The translations under genes were made by a program, and so were the position numbers. The notes below the pieces were generated by a model, which was not told the origin of the DNA, searched no databases, and saw only the letters and a program-made list of their open reading frames with translations. 64,000 nt of DNA from assembly GCA_964571145.1 (NCBI GenBank), contig CAZNAP010000001.1, positions 26,463 through 90,462 on the forward strand, given 5' to 3'. The DNA is from Suilimivivens sp964571145 (GTDB lineage: Bacteria > Bacillota > Clostridia > Lachnospirales > Lachnospiraceae). Positions 26,515 to 34,815 of this stretch are shown one piece after another. The first letter of the stretch is position 1; the number at the start of each line of letters is the position of its first letter.

Positions 26515-27386
26515 GTAACCCTCCCCTCAATCATCTTGGTCAAGAAAATCTGAGTGGCCATTTTTTGCTCCCTAATACAAGTTACTGCTTCACTGGCCTG
26601 CTTTTCCTGTGTGAAAATTCCGAATACTGTGGGACCGCTGCCACTCATCAATGCATTTACTGCGCCTTTATCTCTCATACATTGCTTGATTTGTTCAATA
26701 ATCGGATAGTCCTTGGTGGTTACGCTCTCCAATACATTTCCCATTCGCGCTGTAATCCCCAGCAAATCACTGTTTTGAATGGCTGTTATCATTCCATCAA
26801 TATCGGGATGCTGCAACTGCTCATCTAAGTGAAGATTTCCGTATACATATTTAGTGGATACATAAATATCCGGTTTTGCGACTACCAGAAAACAAGGTGG
26901 TGGTGAAGGCAATGCGGTTAATTTCTCACCAATTCCTTCAGATAATGCAGTTCCGCCCTGGATACAATAGGGAATATCCGCACCTAATTTCACTCCTAAT
27001 TCTTGCATTCTTTCTATCGACATATTCAACTCAAATAATTCATTCATTGCGTGAAATACTGCAGCTGCATCAGTACTTCCACCTGCCATACCTGCAGCAA
27101 TCGGAATATTCTTTTCCAGTGTAATCAAAACGCCTTCTTGAATATGATATTCTTCCCGTAACAGTTCTGCTGCCTGATAAACCAAATTCTTTTTATCCTG
27201 AGGCAACCTTGCCCCCTTGCAAAATAAAGTGATTTCAGGTTTTACACTCTTGCTAAAAGTCAATAAATCCCAAATATCCACTGTCTGCATAATCATCTTA
27301 ACTTCATGATATCCATCCGGACGTTTTCTTAATACATCCAGCCCCAAATTTATTTTAGCATAAGCTTTTCTGGTAATACAATCCAT
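26511..27386 (-). CDS. ispE: 4-diphosphocytidyl-2-C-methyl-D-erythritol kinase
   Basis: GHMP kinase of the MEP isoprenoid pathway, phosphorylating CDP-methylerythritol. The substrate motif KAYAKINLGLDV at the N-terminus, the ATP loop PIAAGMAGGSTDAAAV (about 93-108) and the C-terminal MSGSGPTVFGIF motif are all present. The 291-residue length is normal. It overlaps the GntR gene by four bases and is transcribed first. The 570-base upstream region contains a GntR-type palindrome and the repeat element A. Confidence 0.95.
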   Translation of the reverse strand: MDCITRKAYAKINLGLDVLRKRPDGYHEVKMIMQTVDIWDLLTFSKSVKPEITLFCKGARLPQDKKNLVYQAAELLREEYHIQEGVLITLEKNIPIAAGMAGGSTDAAAVFHAMNELFELNMSIERMQELGVKLGADIPYCIQGGTALSEGIGEKLTALPSPPPCFLVVAKPDIYVSTKYVYGNLHLDEQLQHPDIDGMITAIQNSDLLGITARMGNVLESVTTKDYPIIEQIKQCMRDKGAVNALMSGSGPTVFGIFTQEKQASEAVTCIREQKMATQIFLTKMIEGRVT

Positions 27387-27413
27387 TTGCCTTCGTGCCT
27401 CTTTTCAATATTC

Positions 27414-27423
27414 TTGTATACAA
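27414..27423. promoter_or_regulatory. TTGTATACAA palindrome, candidate GntR operator
   Basis: A perfect ten-base palindrome lies 28 bases upstream of the ispE start. FadR-type GntR regulators often bind palindromes centred on GTATAC. The GntR gene is the next gene of this operon, so autoregulation is likely. Assignment is by pattern and location. Confidence 0.5.
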
Positions 27424-27500
27424 TAAACAAAATCTATTACTAATACTATGTCACAACTGCGAAACTTAGTCAATTCTTCCTGAATTTTTCTTACATGTTT

Positions 27501-27850
27501 TAGTCACTCGGTGCTTATCCGAACTCTGTACCGTCGTCAAGTTATTTTAACTGGTAATTATCAAGATTTCATCAGGTGAGTTTTGGGCAGTAGCGTCCAT
27601 TTAGCTCCTAACATGCCCAAAGGAAGCTGCCCGACACATCAATATCACATGCTTTGGGCACAGCAACAACAAAGCAAGCTTGTGCTACCCACACTATGAG
27701 GAAAACCCTGGGCACTATGATAACAAATCACGGCTCTGTGCCCAATGCAATTTGTATAATAATACAAGCAAGCTGTTTTGGACATAGGAAGCAAAAATAC
27801 GTCTATAATACCCAATACAATTTGGACGTTTTCGACCCCTGAGTGCCTAA
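27501..27850 (-). repeat. stem-loop repeat element, copy A
   Basis: A non-coding element of about 350 bp, read on the minus strand relative to copies B and C. One end is TAGTCACTCGGTGCTTATCC (27501-27520). The other is the imperfect inverted end near 27835-27850. Between them are four successive stem-loops with TTGGGY/RCCCAA stems. It aligns along its length with copy B (32345-32684) and more weakly with copy C (57686-58026). It lies between the divergent ispE and 27959 genes. Short reading frames inside it are not conserved as proteins between copies. Confidence 0.85.
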
Positions 27851-27886
27851 CTATATATTTTTTTCGTATTTTCGTTCATTTACTAT

Positions 27887-27913
27887 TAATTATCTATTCA
27901 GAACAGCCGATAA
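27887..27913 (+). promoter_or_regulatory. sigma-28 (SigD/FliA) type promoter
   Basis: A perfect -10 GCCGATAA (27906-27913) is preceded at exactly 15 bases by TAAT (27887-27890). The consensus is TAAA-N15-GCCGATAA. It is about 45 bases upstream of the start codon of the gene at 27959. This places that gene in the flagellar/late-class regulon of a motile organism. Confidence 0.7.
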
Positions 27914-27958
27914 TAATTATACAAATCAACTTTTCGGAAAACCAAGGAGGGTAAGCCA

Positions 27959-28552
27959 ATGAGTGTAAATGGAATTACAGGTACCAGTGAACAATATAAT
28001 TCATATAGTACCACACAGACCAAAAACAACAAAGCAGCTGAAACTGTAGAAGCAGTTGAGAGTACCGGCGTTGTTTACGAACCTTCAACAGAAGGCAAAA
28101 AAGTTTTAACCAAGAAGTACACACCTGACACCAACATGATTGCAAAATTAAAAGCAGATGCTGATGCAAGAACCGCCCAGCTGCAAAGCCTAGTTGAGAA
28201 AATGATGACCAAGCAGGGCGAAACCTATGGCAAAGCAAATGACATTTGGAGCTTTTTAGCAAAAGGCGACTTTACTGTAGACCCGGCAACAAAAGAACAG
28301 GCACAGGCAGATATTGCCGAAGACGGCTACTGGGGTGTTTCACAGACTTCTCAACGTATCTTAGATTTTGCAACCGCTTTAACAGGCGGTGACCCTGATA
28401 AAATCGAGGAAATGCGTTCCGCATTCCAAAAAGGCTACAAAATGGCTGAGAAAACCTGGGGTGGCAAACTCCCGGATATTTCCCAAAAAACCTATGATGC
28501 TGTTTTAGCCGGATTTGACCAGCTTGCTGCAGATGCAGGCGTACAAGCATAA
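27959..28552 (+). CDS. unknown protein under sigma-28 control
   Basis: A 197-residue soluble protein with no signal peptide. The N-terminal 45 residues are Ser/Thr/Asn-rich and disordered, resembling flagellar secretion signals. The remainder is largely alpha-helical, with conserved-looking aromatic motifs (DIWSFLAKGDF, EDGYWGVSQTSQRILDFA, KTWGGKLPDISQKTYDAV). It has a strong AAGGAGGG site, a sigma-28-type promoter and its own terminator, so it is a well-formed single-gene unit. A flagellum- or motility-linked role is inferred from the promoter only; I cannot name a family. Confidence 0.85.
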   Translation: MSVNGITGTSEQYNSYSTTQTKNNKAAETVEAVESTGVVYEPSTEGKKVLTKKYTPDTNMIAKLKADADARTAQLQSLVEKMMTKQGETYGKANDIWSFLAKGDFTVDPATKEQAQADIAEDGYWGVSQTSQRILDFATALTGGDPDKIEEMRSAFQKGYKMAEKTWGGKLPDISQKTYDAVLAGFDQLAADAGVQA

Positions 28553-28573
28553 ACTTAAGTGAACGAACTACAT

Positions 28574-28613
28574 AAAAACGACCGACTTTGGTAAACCATT
28601 GCCGGTCGTTTTT
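28574..28613 (+). terminator. terminator after the sigma-28-dependent gene
   Basis: AAAACGACCG pairs with CGGTCGTTTT, followed by T residues. It also lies just beyond the 3' end of the convergent SPOCS/LysM gene and may serve both strands. Confidence 0.9.
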
Positions 28614-28630
28614 CGATTTTAGAAATGCAC

Positions 28631-30204
28631 TTATTTTCCTTTGACAATTAGTATTCTGTCTCCGGCTTTAACCTCGTCATGTTCCAATTCGTTGGTCTCT
28701 TTAATGACTGATATTGGCACATAATACCTTTTTCCGATATCCCAAAGACTTTCGCCTTCCTTAACCATATATACTGCAATACTTGGCAGCGACGCCATTT
28801 TATCCATATCAGCATCCGATACCACAATTTGCTCCACTATCTTCTGCGTCCATCCGCGATAGATATTGGTGCGGAAAAACAGGACACATTTCACATCCAC
28901 TTCTCCGGCATCAATTACAGGTACTGTCATCTGATTCACTGCTGCCTGCACGTTACAAATGCACTTCTCATCCGCACCTTCTGCCTCCAAAATATATTGA
29001 AAAGGAATGCTTCCGTTAATTACTCCATATTTTTGATCCTCCTGAATACTCTCATAGAATATCTGCAGGTCCACAACGCCTGTCAGTTCTATACCATTCT
29101 CTAAAATATTTTCTCGATTCATTTGTAATTTGCTTACTGTATGAAGCACCCTATAGATGACAATGCCATTCTCTGCTTGGAAATGGGCTGCCAGTTTCGT
29201 CTTGCCCTGGCATCTAGCCAACAGTCTTCTGAAGTCAGCATTTTTCTCCAACACCTGAACCTCGTTGACCACCCCGTATACATCCGATAGAATATCGATT
29301 TTCTCCTCTTCGTAAATACAAATATCAAGTTCCAGACTTTGTTCAAAAGTGATAATTCTCTCTTCTCCATCAAAATCCGGTCTCACCTCGACTTCTTTAT
29401 TTTGCGTCCGATAGGTAATTTCCGGTATCATGCCCTCCCGGCATCCCGTACAATCTAACGTTCCTGCAAAGGGTAAAGTAGTTTCGTAATGACAAATTTC
29501 CATTTCTTCGCCTTCGCCTCTATATAAAAAGAAGGCGCGCATTTCTCCCTGCACAGAAATCTTATCATCCAATACCTTGAATTCAACAGCTCCCGGTTGT
29601 ACATCTGCCCAAATCATGGAAAAAATATTGGGAAAACTGCCCGGTATTTCCACTTCCTCATTCATTCTAAAGATATCTTTTTTGCGAATCATCATAGCCG
29701 CAATATCCAAATTCTTTTTCCGGTATTCTACTGGCTCTTGGCTGACCAAATCCACTGCTATTTCTTCATCAAAAATCGTTTCGCATACAAGGTTCAATGA
29801 AATAACAGATTTTGCGCTCAACTTTCTGGAATTAATCAGTTCAATACTTAAATCCTCCAGTTGCCAACTGACATTGACATGGTCNNNNNNNNNNNNNNNN
29901 NNNNNNNNNNNNNNNNNNNNNNNNNNNNNNNNNNNNNNNNNNNNNNNNNNNNNNNNNNNNNNNNNNNNNNNNNNNNNNNNNNNNAATTAATCAGTTCAAT
30001 ACTTAAATCCTCCAGTTGCCAACTGACATTGACATGGTCATCCGTTACTCTGACCTCTTCAATGGTAACAGTTCCTTTGTCCATGATCAGCTTAGCAGCA
30101 TCAGGCCTTGCATCCGGAATAATCACATCATTTTCCAAGGTTATTTGCGTTGATGCCTTACACTTCAGTCGGTCCATATGTATATTGCGTTTCATTAACT
30201 CCAC
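28631..30204 (-). CDS. sipL: SPOCS (DUF3794) and LysM domain protein, SipL-like, interrupted by a scaffold gap
   Basis: Spore coat/morphogenesis type protein: DUF3794 (SPOCS) domains and a C-terminal LysM domain (the last 50 residues, KEGESLWDIGKRYYVPISVI). This matches clostridial SipL, which works with SpoIVA. The start is a GTG at 30204 after GGGGAGG, giving MELMKRNIHMDRLKC. The coding sequence is broken only by 100 N bases flanked by identical 55-base ends. Removing the N run and one copy (155 bases) restores a single frame of 472 codons. The restored first SPOCS domain goes from DDHVNV straight to SWQLEDLSIEL, so about 45 residues present in the second domain are missing. Whether this is an assembly error or a real in-frame deletion cannot be decided here. 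Confidence 0.82.
29830..30039. other. 100-N scaffold gap flanked by identical 55-bp contig ends
   Basis: Positions 29830-29884 and 29985-30039 are the same 55 bases, separated by exactly 100 N. This is typical of two contigs that share a de Bruijn-graph k-mer of 55 and were scaffolded without merging. The gap is probably not real unsequenced DNA, or it hides a short segment of the SPOCS domain. Confidence 0.95.
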
Positions 30205-30271
30205 AAAAATACCTCCCCGGGTATACTTATAGTAAATGTATGACCAAGAGAGGTAAAATATGCTGTTTAGT

Positions 30272-31174
30272 TTATTCCATGCTTCCAATTAACTGTGAAA
30301 TGTTTTCTATTTTATATTGCTGCATATAAGCTTCCATTCCTTCAATTACTTCCACGGTTGCATAGGGATTCACGAAGTTCATGGCACCCACAGCCACTCC
30401 GGTGGCTCCTGCCAGTAAAAATTCAATGGCATCCTCTGCTGTAGCAATTCCGCCCATACCGATAATAGGGATTTGAACAGCATGTGCCACTTGATAAACC
30501 ATTCGAACTGCTATGGGTTTAATTGCCGGACCGGATAGTCCTCCGGTTTTATTTGCCAAGGCAAAGCTGCGTTTATGGATGTCTATTTTCATGCCGGTCA
30601 GTGTATTAATCAACGAAACTGCGTCTGCCCCTGCAGCCTCTGCTGCTTTAGCCATTTCAGTAATATCCGTCACATTGGGACTCAGCTTCATAATCACCGG
30701 CTGTTTTGCTCTTTTCTTGATTTGTGAAGTAATTTCAAATAAACTGTCCGCCTTTTGTCCAAAGGCGATTGCACCTTCTTTTACATTAGGACAGGAAACA
30801 TTGATTTCCAGCATGTCCACCGGTGTGTCTCCCAGTTTTTCAACAACGTCTATATAATCTGCTATTGTTTTTCCACAAACATTTACAATGATATTGGTAT
30901 CATATTTCTTTAAAAAGGGAATATCTCTTTCCATAAAAACATCAATTCCCGGATTTTGCAAACCAATTGCATTGAGCATTCCACCATAGGTCTCTGCCAC
31001 ACGCGGTACCGGATTTCCGGGCCAGGGCACACTGGCTACCCCTTTGGTCACTACGGCTCCCAATCGATTCAAATCTACAAAATCACCATATTCCATTCCC
31101 GATCCAAAGGTTCCCGATGCCGTCATAACCGGATTCTTGAATTCTACTCCTGCTATATTTACCTTCGTATTCAT
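30272..31174 (-). CDS. pyrD: dihydroorotate dehydrogenase B (NAD+), catalytic subunit
   Basis: FMN-containing class 1B enzyme of pyrimidine synthesis, oxidising dihydroorotate to orotate in complex with PyrK. Visible motifs are NPVMTASGTFGSG near the N-terminus, the active-site Cys loop in LEINVSCPNVKEG, INTLTGMKIDI, and the FMN-phosphate site GMGGIATAEDAIEFLLAGAT. I prefer the ATG at 31174, preceded by GGAGGTG. An equally good signal for an ATG at 31210 exists because this initiation region is duplicated with a 36-base period; that start would add 12 residues. It is the last gene of pyrC-pyrK-pyrD. Confidence 0.94.
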   Translation of the reverse strand: MNTKVNIAGVEFKNPVMTASGTFGSGMEYGDFVDLNRLGAVVTKGVASVPWPGNPVPRVAETYGGMLNAIGLQNPGIDVFMERDIPFLKKYDTNIIVNVCGKTIADYIDVVEKLGDTPVDMLEINVSCPNVKEGAIAFGQKADSLFEITSQIKKRAKQPVIMKLSPNVTDITEMAKAAEAAGADAVSLINTLTGMKIDIHKRSFALANKTGGLSGPAIKPIAVRMVYQVAHAVQIPIIGMGGIATAEDAIEFLLAGATGVAVGAMNFVNPYATVEVIEGMEAYMQQYKIENISQLIGSME

Positions 31175-31209
31175 CAAATTTTCACCTCCGCTGCTTATCT
31201 TCGTATCCA

Positions 31210-32001
31210 TCAAATTTCCACCTCTTCTGCATCGAAGACCGGTCCGTCAGTACAGATTCTGGCATTATGAACATGTGAATGCTCATCTACATTTTTAGTT
31301 TTACATACACAGCCAAGACAGGCGCCCACTCCGCAAGCCATTCTCTCTTCCAAAGATATGTAAGCCTTGATTTGATGTTCTTTTGCATAAGCTTTAATTG
31401 CACGTAGCATAGGCATAGGACCGCAAGCCATTACAATATCGGCTTCGATATGTTCCTGCTCCATTGCAATCAGAACATTTCCCTTGGTTCCAACACTTCC
31501 ATCCTCGGTTGCAATATAAACCTGCCCATATTGTTCCAAATCTTCTTTCAAAAACAGTTGGCTATCTCGATAACCAGCGATAATTCTAGGTGCCATTGAT
31601 GTGGTCTGCGCCGCAAGTTCTTTGGCAAGCTGTAGCATCGGCGGGATTCCGATTCCGCCGCCCAACAAAACCACTTTCTTCCCTACTGCTTCAGCCACCG
31701 GAAATCCATTGCCTAAAACGCCCAAAACTTCAGCACCTTCTCCTGCTTCCCATTTGGAAAACTCATCTGTACCGCTTCCCGCTACTCTATAAACGATACG
31801 AAGCGCCTTCTTTTCCTTATTAATTTCACAAATACTAATAGGCCTTGGCAATAAATGTGCACCGTTTCTTGGGTACACGCCAATAAATTGTCCTGCACGT
31901 GCTTCTGTCGCCAAACTGGTCTCCAGCCACAAATCATAGATGCTCGGTGCCAATTGCACTTGTGAGAGAATTTTCGCCTGTTCTTTTTTCTTAATACTCA
32001 T
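31210..32001 (-). CDS. pyrK: dihydroorotate dehydrogenase B, electron transfer subunit
   Basis: FAD and 2Fe-2S subunit passing electrons from PyrD to NAD+. The FAD-binding region includes LLPRPISICEI (about 50-60), and the NAD-binding motif is GGGIGIPPMLQLAKEL. The C-terminal cluster motif has four Cys in CGVGACLGCVCKTK, followed by a later ICTDGPVF. Length (263) is normal. Its TGA stop overlaps the upstream alternative start of pyrD (ATGA). A 683-base non-coding stretch with repeat elements separates it from pyrC. Confidence 0.95.
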   Translation of the reverse strand: MSIKKKEQAKILSQVQLAPSIYDLWLETSLATEARAGQFIGVYPRNGAHLLPRPISICEINKEKKALRIVYRVAGSGTDEFSKWEAGEGAEVLGVLGNGFPVAEAVGKKVVLLGGGIGIPPMLQLAKELAAQTTSMAPRIIAGYRDSQLFLKEDLEQYGQVYIATEDGSVGTKGNVLIAMEQEHIEADIVMACGPMPMLRAIKAYAKEHQIKAYISLEERMACGVGACLGCVCKTKNVDEHSHVHNARICTDGPVFDAEEVEI

Positions 32002-32029
32002 AATTTATTGATTCCTTTCACAATATTCC

Positions 32030-32073
32030 TAGTCACCCGGTATTAGTGACTAGTCACTCGGTATTAGTGACTA
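32030..32073. repeat. tandem palindrome TAGTCACYCGGTATTAGTGACTA
   Basis: Two 21-base units lie head to tail (32030-32050 and 32051-32071), each a TAGTCAC/GTGACTA palindrome around a CGGTATTA centre. The left half matches the terminal repeat of the 340-bp elements. It lies directly upstream of pyrK. Confidence 0.85.
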
Positions 32074-32344
32074 AAATGAAGAAAACAGTGTTTTAATAGG
32101 TACGTTTTTTGTAATTTGCGGACTGAAAGGTGAATTTCAGAAGCTTTAGTAGGTTGCAATTTCAAAAATAAACGGACTGAGTCGAGCTGTTCGTGCCATT
32201 AAGTAGGTCGGCGGCACTGAATTTTGTGGGCTAAACTCAACTCGTCATGCTTTCTTGTAGGTTTCGGCTTCGTAAATACTGGGGACTAATTTGGCCTATT
32301 CACACATTAAGTCACCTTTGACTCAAATCCATTTTCCTATGCCA
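32074..32344. other. unexplained structured intergenic segment between pyrK and repeat B
   Basis: About 270 bases have no reading frame of interest. They contain a GTGCC/GGCAC hairpin (about 32194-32218) and further AGTCAC-like boxes near 32314 and 32346. With the tandem palindrome on the left, this could be a second, different mobile or RNA element next to copy B. I cannot assign it. Confidence 0.4.
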
Positions 32345-32684
32345 AGTCACACGGGATTCGAACACGCGTAAATTGTTTTGGGTGTTTTAGTCGCATTTTT
32401 GTTTCCAATACCCAAAACAGCTGGCTTGTTTATCGCCAAAAATGACATTGGGCATAGAGACATAATTCGCTATCATAGTGCTCATGATTTCCTTCATAGT
32501 GTGGGTAGCACACGCTTACTTCTCGTAGCTGTGCCCAAAGCATATGATACCGACACGTTGGTCAGCTTCTTTTGGGTATGTCAGGAACTAAATGAACTCC
32601 AATACCCAAAACTCGCCAAATGATATCTTGATAACTGAGAGCTAATGATAACATGAATGTGTTCGGATAAACACCGTGTGACTA
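32345..32684 (+). repeat. stem-loop repeat element, copy B
   Basis: A 340-bp copy with imperfect terminal inverted repeats (AGTCACACGG at 32345; CCGTGTGACT at 32674-32683). It contains four stem-loops: TTTTGGGT/ACCCAAAA (32376-32417), TTGGGCAT paired near 32484, TGGG/CCCA (32502-32537) and TTTTGGGTAT/ATACCCAAAA (32570-32611). It abuts the pyrC stop codon exactly (32685) and separates pyrC from pyrK. Confidence 0.85.
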
Positions 32685-34052
32685 TTACTTCTGATAGATA
32701 ATTTCGCCGTCACAAATAGTATAATACACCACGCCGGGCATTTTTTCATTCTTAAATGGTGAATTGTCTGATTTAGAACTAAAATGCTGATAAGTTTGCA
32801 TTTCTGTTGGATGAAACAGCACTAAATCTGCTCTTGCACCTTCTCGAATAATGCCCCCTTCCAATCCATAAAGCTTACAAGGTGCCGTACTCATCCGCTC
32901 AATTAACATTGGCCAAGTCAAATAATCTTTTTCCACAAGTTCACGTATGCCCAGTGACAATGCAGTTTCCAAACCAATGATACCACTGGGAGCTTCTGTT
33001 ATCGGTCTTTGTTTTTCTTCTTGACTATGTGGCGCATGGTCTGTGGCAATCACGTCGATTGTGCCGTCAGCCAATCCCTCAATAATGGCAAGTCGGTCGG
33101 CTTCTTCGCGCAGGGGCGGATTCATCTTCGCCAAGGTTCCTTTTTCAATTACCGCATCCTGTGTCAACGTGAAGTGATGCGGCGTTGCTTCGCCATAAAC
33201 ATGTACTCCTTTTTTCTTCGCTTTCCTAATCAATTCCACTGTTTCACGACAACTGATATGTTGAATTACCACCTGTGCACCAGTCTCCAACGCCAGTTCC
33301 AAATCTCGCTTGACCAAACTGATTTCCGCTTCTCTTGGGGAGCCTTTTACCTGATAAAATGCAGACGCTTTACCTTCATTAATTCCATTGCTGGTTATGA
33401 GTGCAGGGTCCTCCTCATGAAAGCTGATTGGCTTGCGTAAATTTTCCGCCCTCATCATTGCTTCCCTGACCAACTGCACGTCCATAAGCGGAATTCCGTC
33501 ATCTGTGAAGCCAATGGCGCCTTGTCCTGCCAGCTGCTTCATATTTACTAACTCTTTGCCTGCCATGCCTCGCGTCACATTGGCACAGGTTTCTATATGA
33601 ATCTTTGTATTTTTTCCCTTTTCCAGCACATAACGTAAGGTTTCCAAATTGTCCACAGGTGGCTTTGTATTGGCCATTAGAACAATTTCTGTAAAGCCGC
33701 CTTTGGCCGCCGCCGCTGCTCCGGTTTCAATATCTTCTTTATAAGTAAAGCCGGGATCTCTAAAATGCACATGTGTATCCGCTAACCCCGGTGCCGTCAT
33801 CAGACCGGTTGCATCGATTACCTGTGGCTGCGCTGTCATTACGCCGGTTGCATCGATTACCTGTGGCTGCGCCTGTGTCAAGATGCTTTCTTCTGCTTCT
33901 TCTGACAATGTCTGTGACAACTTTGTTTTCGTGGATTGACCTGCAGGATATTCTTTGATTTTTACGATTTTGCCCTGATCAATTTGAAGGTCTGCCTGAT
34001 ACAGCCTATTTTCAATTGGATCAATGACTGTTGTATTTTTAATGTATAGCAT
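32685..34052 (-). CDS. pyrC: dihydroorotase
   Basis: Zinc amidohydrolase that cyclises carbamoyl-aspartate. Metal-binding DTHVHFRDPG (about residue 93), the carboxylated-Lys region, HISCRET and the catalytic Asp in ATDHAPHSQEE are all present. Near residues 58-85 a 13-residue unit (QPQVIDATGVMTA / QPQVIDATGLMTA) is duplicated in frame by an exact-looking 39-base tandem repeat, just before the active-site strand. The protein is therefore a little longer (455) than usual. Together with the Ser/Glu-rich insertion at 45-57 this makes the N-terminal beta-domain unusual. A strong AGGAGG site precedes the ATG. It starts the pyrC-pyrK-pyrD unit. Confidence 0.94.
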   Translation of the reverse strand: MLYIKNTTVIDPIENRLYQADLQIDQGKIVKIKEYPAGQSTKTKLSQTLSEEAEESILTQAQPQVIDATGVMTAQPQVIDATGLMTAPGLADTHVHFRDPGFTYKEDIETGAAAAAKGGFTEIVLMANTKPPVDNLETLRYVLEKGKNTKIHIETCANVTRGMAGKELVNMKQLAGQGAIGFTDDGIPLMDVQLVREAMMRAENLRKPISFHEEDPALITSNGINEGKASAFYQVKGSPREAEISLVKRDLELALETGAQVVIQHISCRETVELIRKAKKKGVHVYGEATPHHFTLTQDAVIEKGTLAKMNPPLREEADRLAIIEGLADGTIDVIATDHAPHSQEEKQRPITEAPSGIIGLETALSLGIRELVEKDYLTWPMLIERMSTAPCKLYGLEGGIIREGARADLVLFHPTEMQTYQHFSSKSDNSPFKNEKMPGVVYYTICDGEIIYQK

Positions 34053-34158
34053 AATTCCTCCTGCTGTTTGAATTACGATTGCTTGCTAACGATTACTATC
34101 GCTTATCATTATACTCGATAATGCAGGTCGTAAACAAGTTTCTTTTAGAAACTGAGCT

Positions 34159-34192
34159 AAAAGGCGAAACCCAACTGAGTTTCGCCTTTTTC
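34159..34192 (-). terminator. bidirectional-looking terminator between the PrcB-like gene and pyrC
   Basis: AAAAGGCGAAAC pairs with GTTTCGCCTTTT, with T runs on both strands. In context it ends the htrA/PrcB-like transcript before pyrC. The adjacent 34196-34256 segment contains an imperfect 18-base AT-rich repeat (TTTATATTTATTATCT). Confidence 0.85.
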
Positions 34193-34261
34193 TCTTATAT
34201 AGATTATATTTATTATCTGGTTTATATTTATTATCTTGCTTATATTGTTTTACCCTGTTAA

Positions 34262-34756
34262 TTAGTTAAATACGACCGGCTTATCGACAAACTCGGTCTT
34301 GATTACCACGTAAGGATAAGAAGGTGCTTTCTTTTTGTTTTCCATGGCATCCGACGGATCCGGTCCCAGTAAAGTAGTGTCAAAGTAAATTGCATTCTCC
34401 GTTAGGTATAACTCATTTACGGTAATACTGTACCCGCCGTTTGCCTGTTCTCCATAACCCGTACAAATGTACAAATATCCATTATCGTGAAATGTTACTT
34501 TAAAAGCATCTTGCTTTTTCTCATCAATTACTGTCTTGAGTTCTTGGGGAATATTCTCTTCCGCCTGTACAGTGAATTCTAAATCTTTGATTTTGGTCAT
34601 GGGGTCACGCTTTTCCGAACAGCCGGTTAGCAGTAATACAACCGTCAATCCAAGCCCCATCACGCAGCAACCAATCATTCTACTTATTTTGTCATAATTA
34701 CTACACTGTGTAAAACAACTTCGCTTGACACAACCATTCCATTTTTTATCACTCAT
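34262..34756 (-). CDS. PrcB C-terminal domain lipoprotein
   Basis: A 164-residue predicted lipoprotein (lipobox LLTGC, Cys46) whose C-terminal part (about 80-164) matches the PrcB_C beta-sandwich: VTFHDNGYLYICTGYGEQ, then GGYSITVNELYLTEN and SYPYVVIKTEFV. PrcB in Treponema stabilises a surface protease complex, so the adjacent HtrA protease makes a protease-partner role attractive; this is inference. The N-terminus before the hydrophobic segment is unusually long and Cys-rich; an internal Met27 start would give a normal signal peptide but has a weaker ribosome site. Confidence 0.72.
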   Translation of the reverse strand: MSDKKWNGCVKRSCFTQCSNYDKISRMIGCCVMGLGLTVVLLLTGCSEKRDPMTKIKDLEFTVQAEENIPQELKTVIDEKKQDAFKVTFHDNGYLYICTGYGEQANGGYSITVNELYLTENAIYFDTTLLGPDPSDAMENKKKAPSYPYVVIKTEFVDKPVVFN

Positions 34757-34815
34757 ATATTTAATTAGCTTTCTTTTTTTACTAATTTATGAGCAATGAA
34801 ATCAAAGAATACCAG

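Noticed and set aside
27654..27842. 62-codon frame inside repeat copy A, with similar short frames in copies B (32378-32623) and C (57661-57876)
   Set aside because: The proteins do not align between copies although the DNA does, there are no ribosome sites, and the stem-loop structure explains the conservation.
28631..30288. Interpretation of the SPOCS/LysM gene as two genes or a pseudogene
   Set aside because: Merging the duplicated 55-base contig ends restores one frame; the break is an assembly feature.
32342..32370. TTCGAATCC-like sequence on the minus strand resembling a tRNA T-arm
   Set aside because: The flanking bases do not form a five-pair T-stem, no acceptor or anticodon arm is present, and the sequence belongs to the terminal repeat of copy B.
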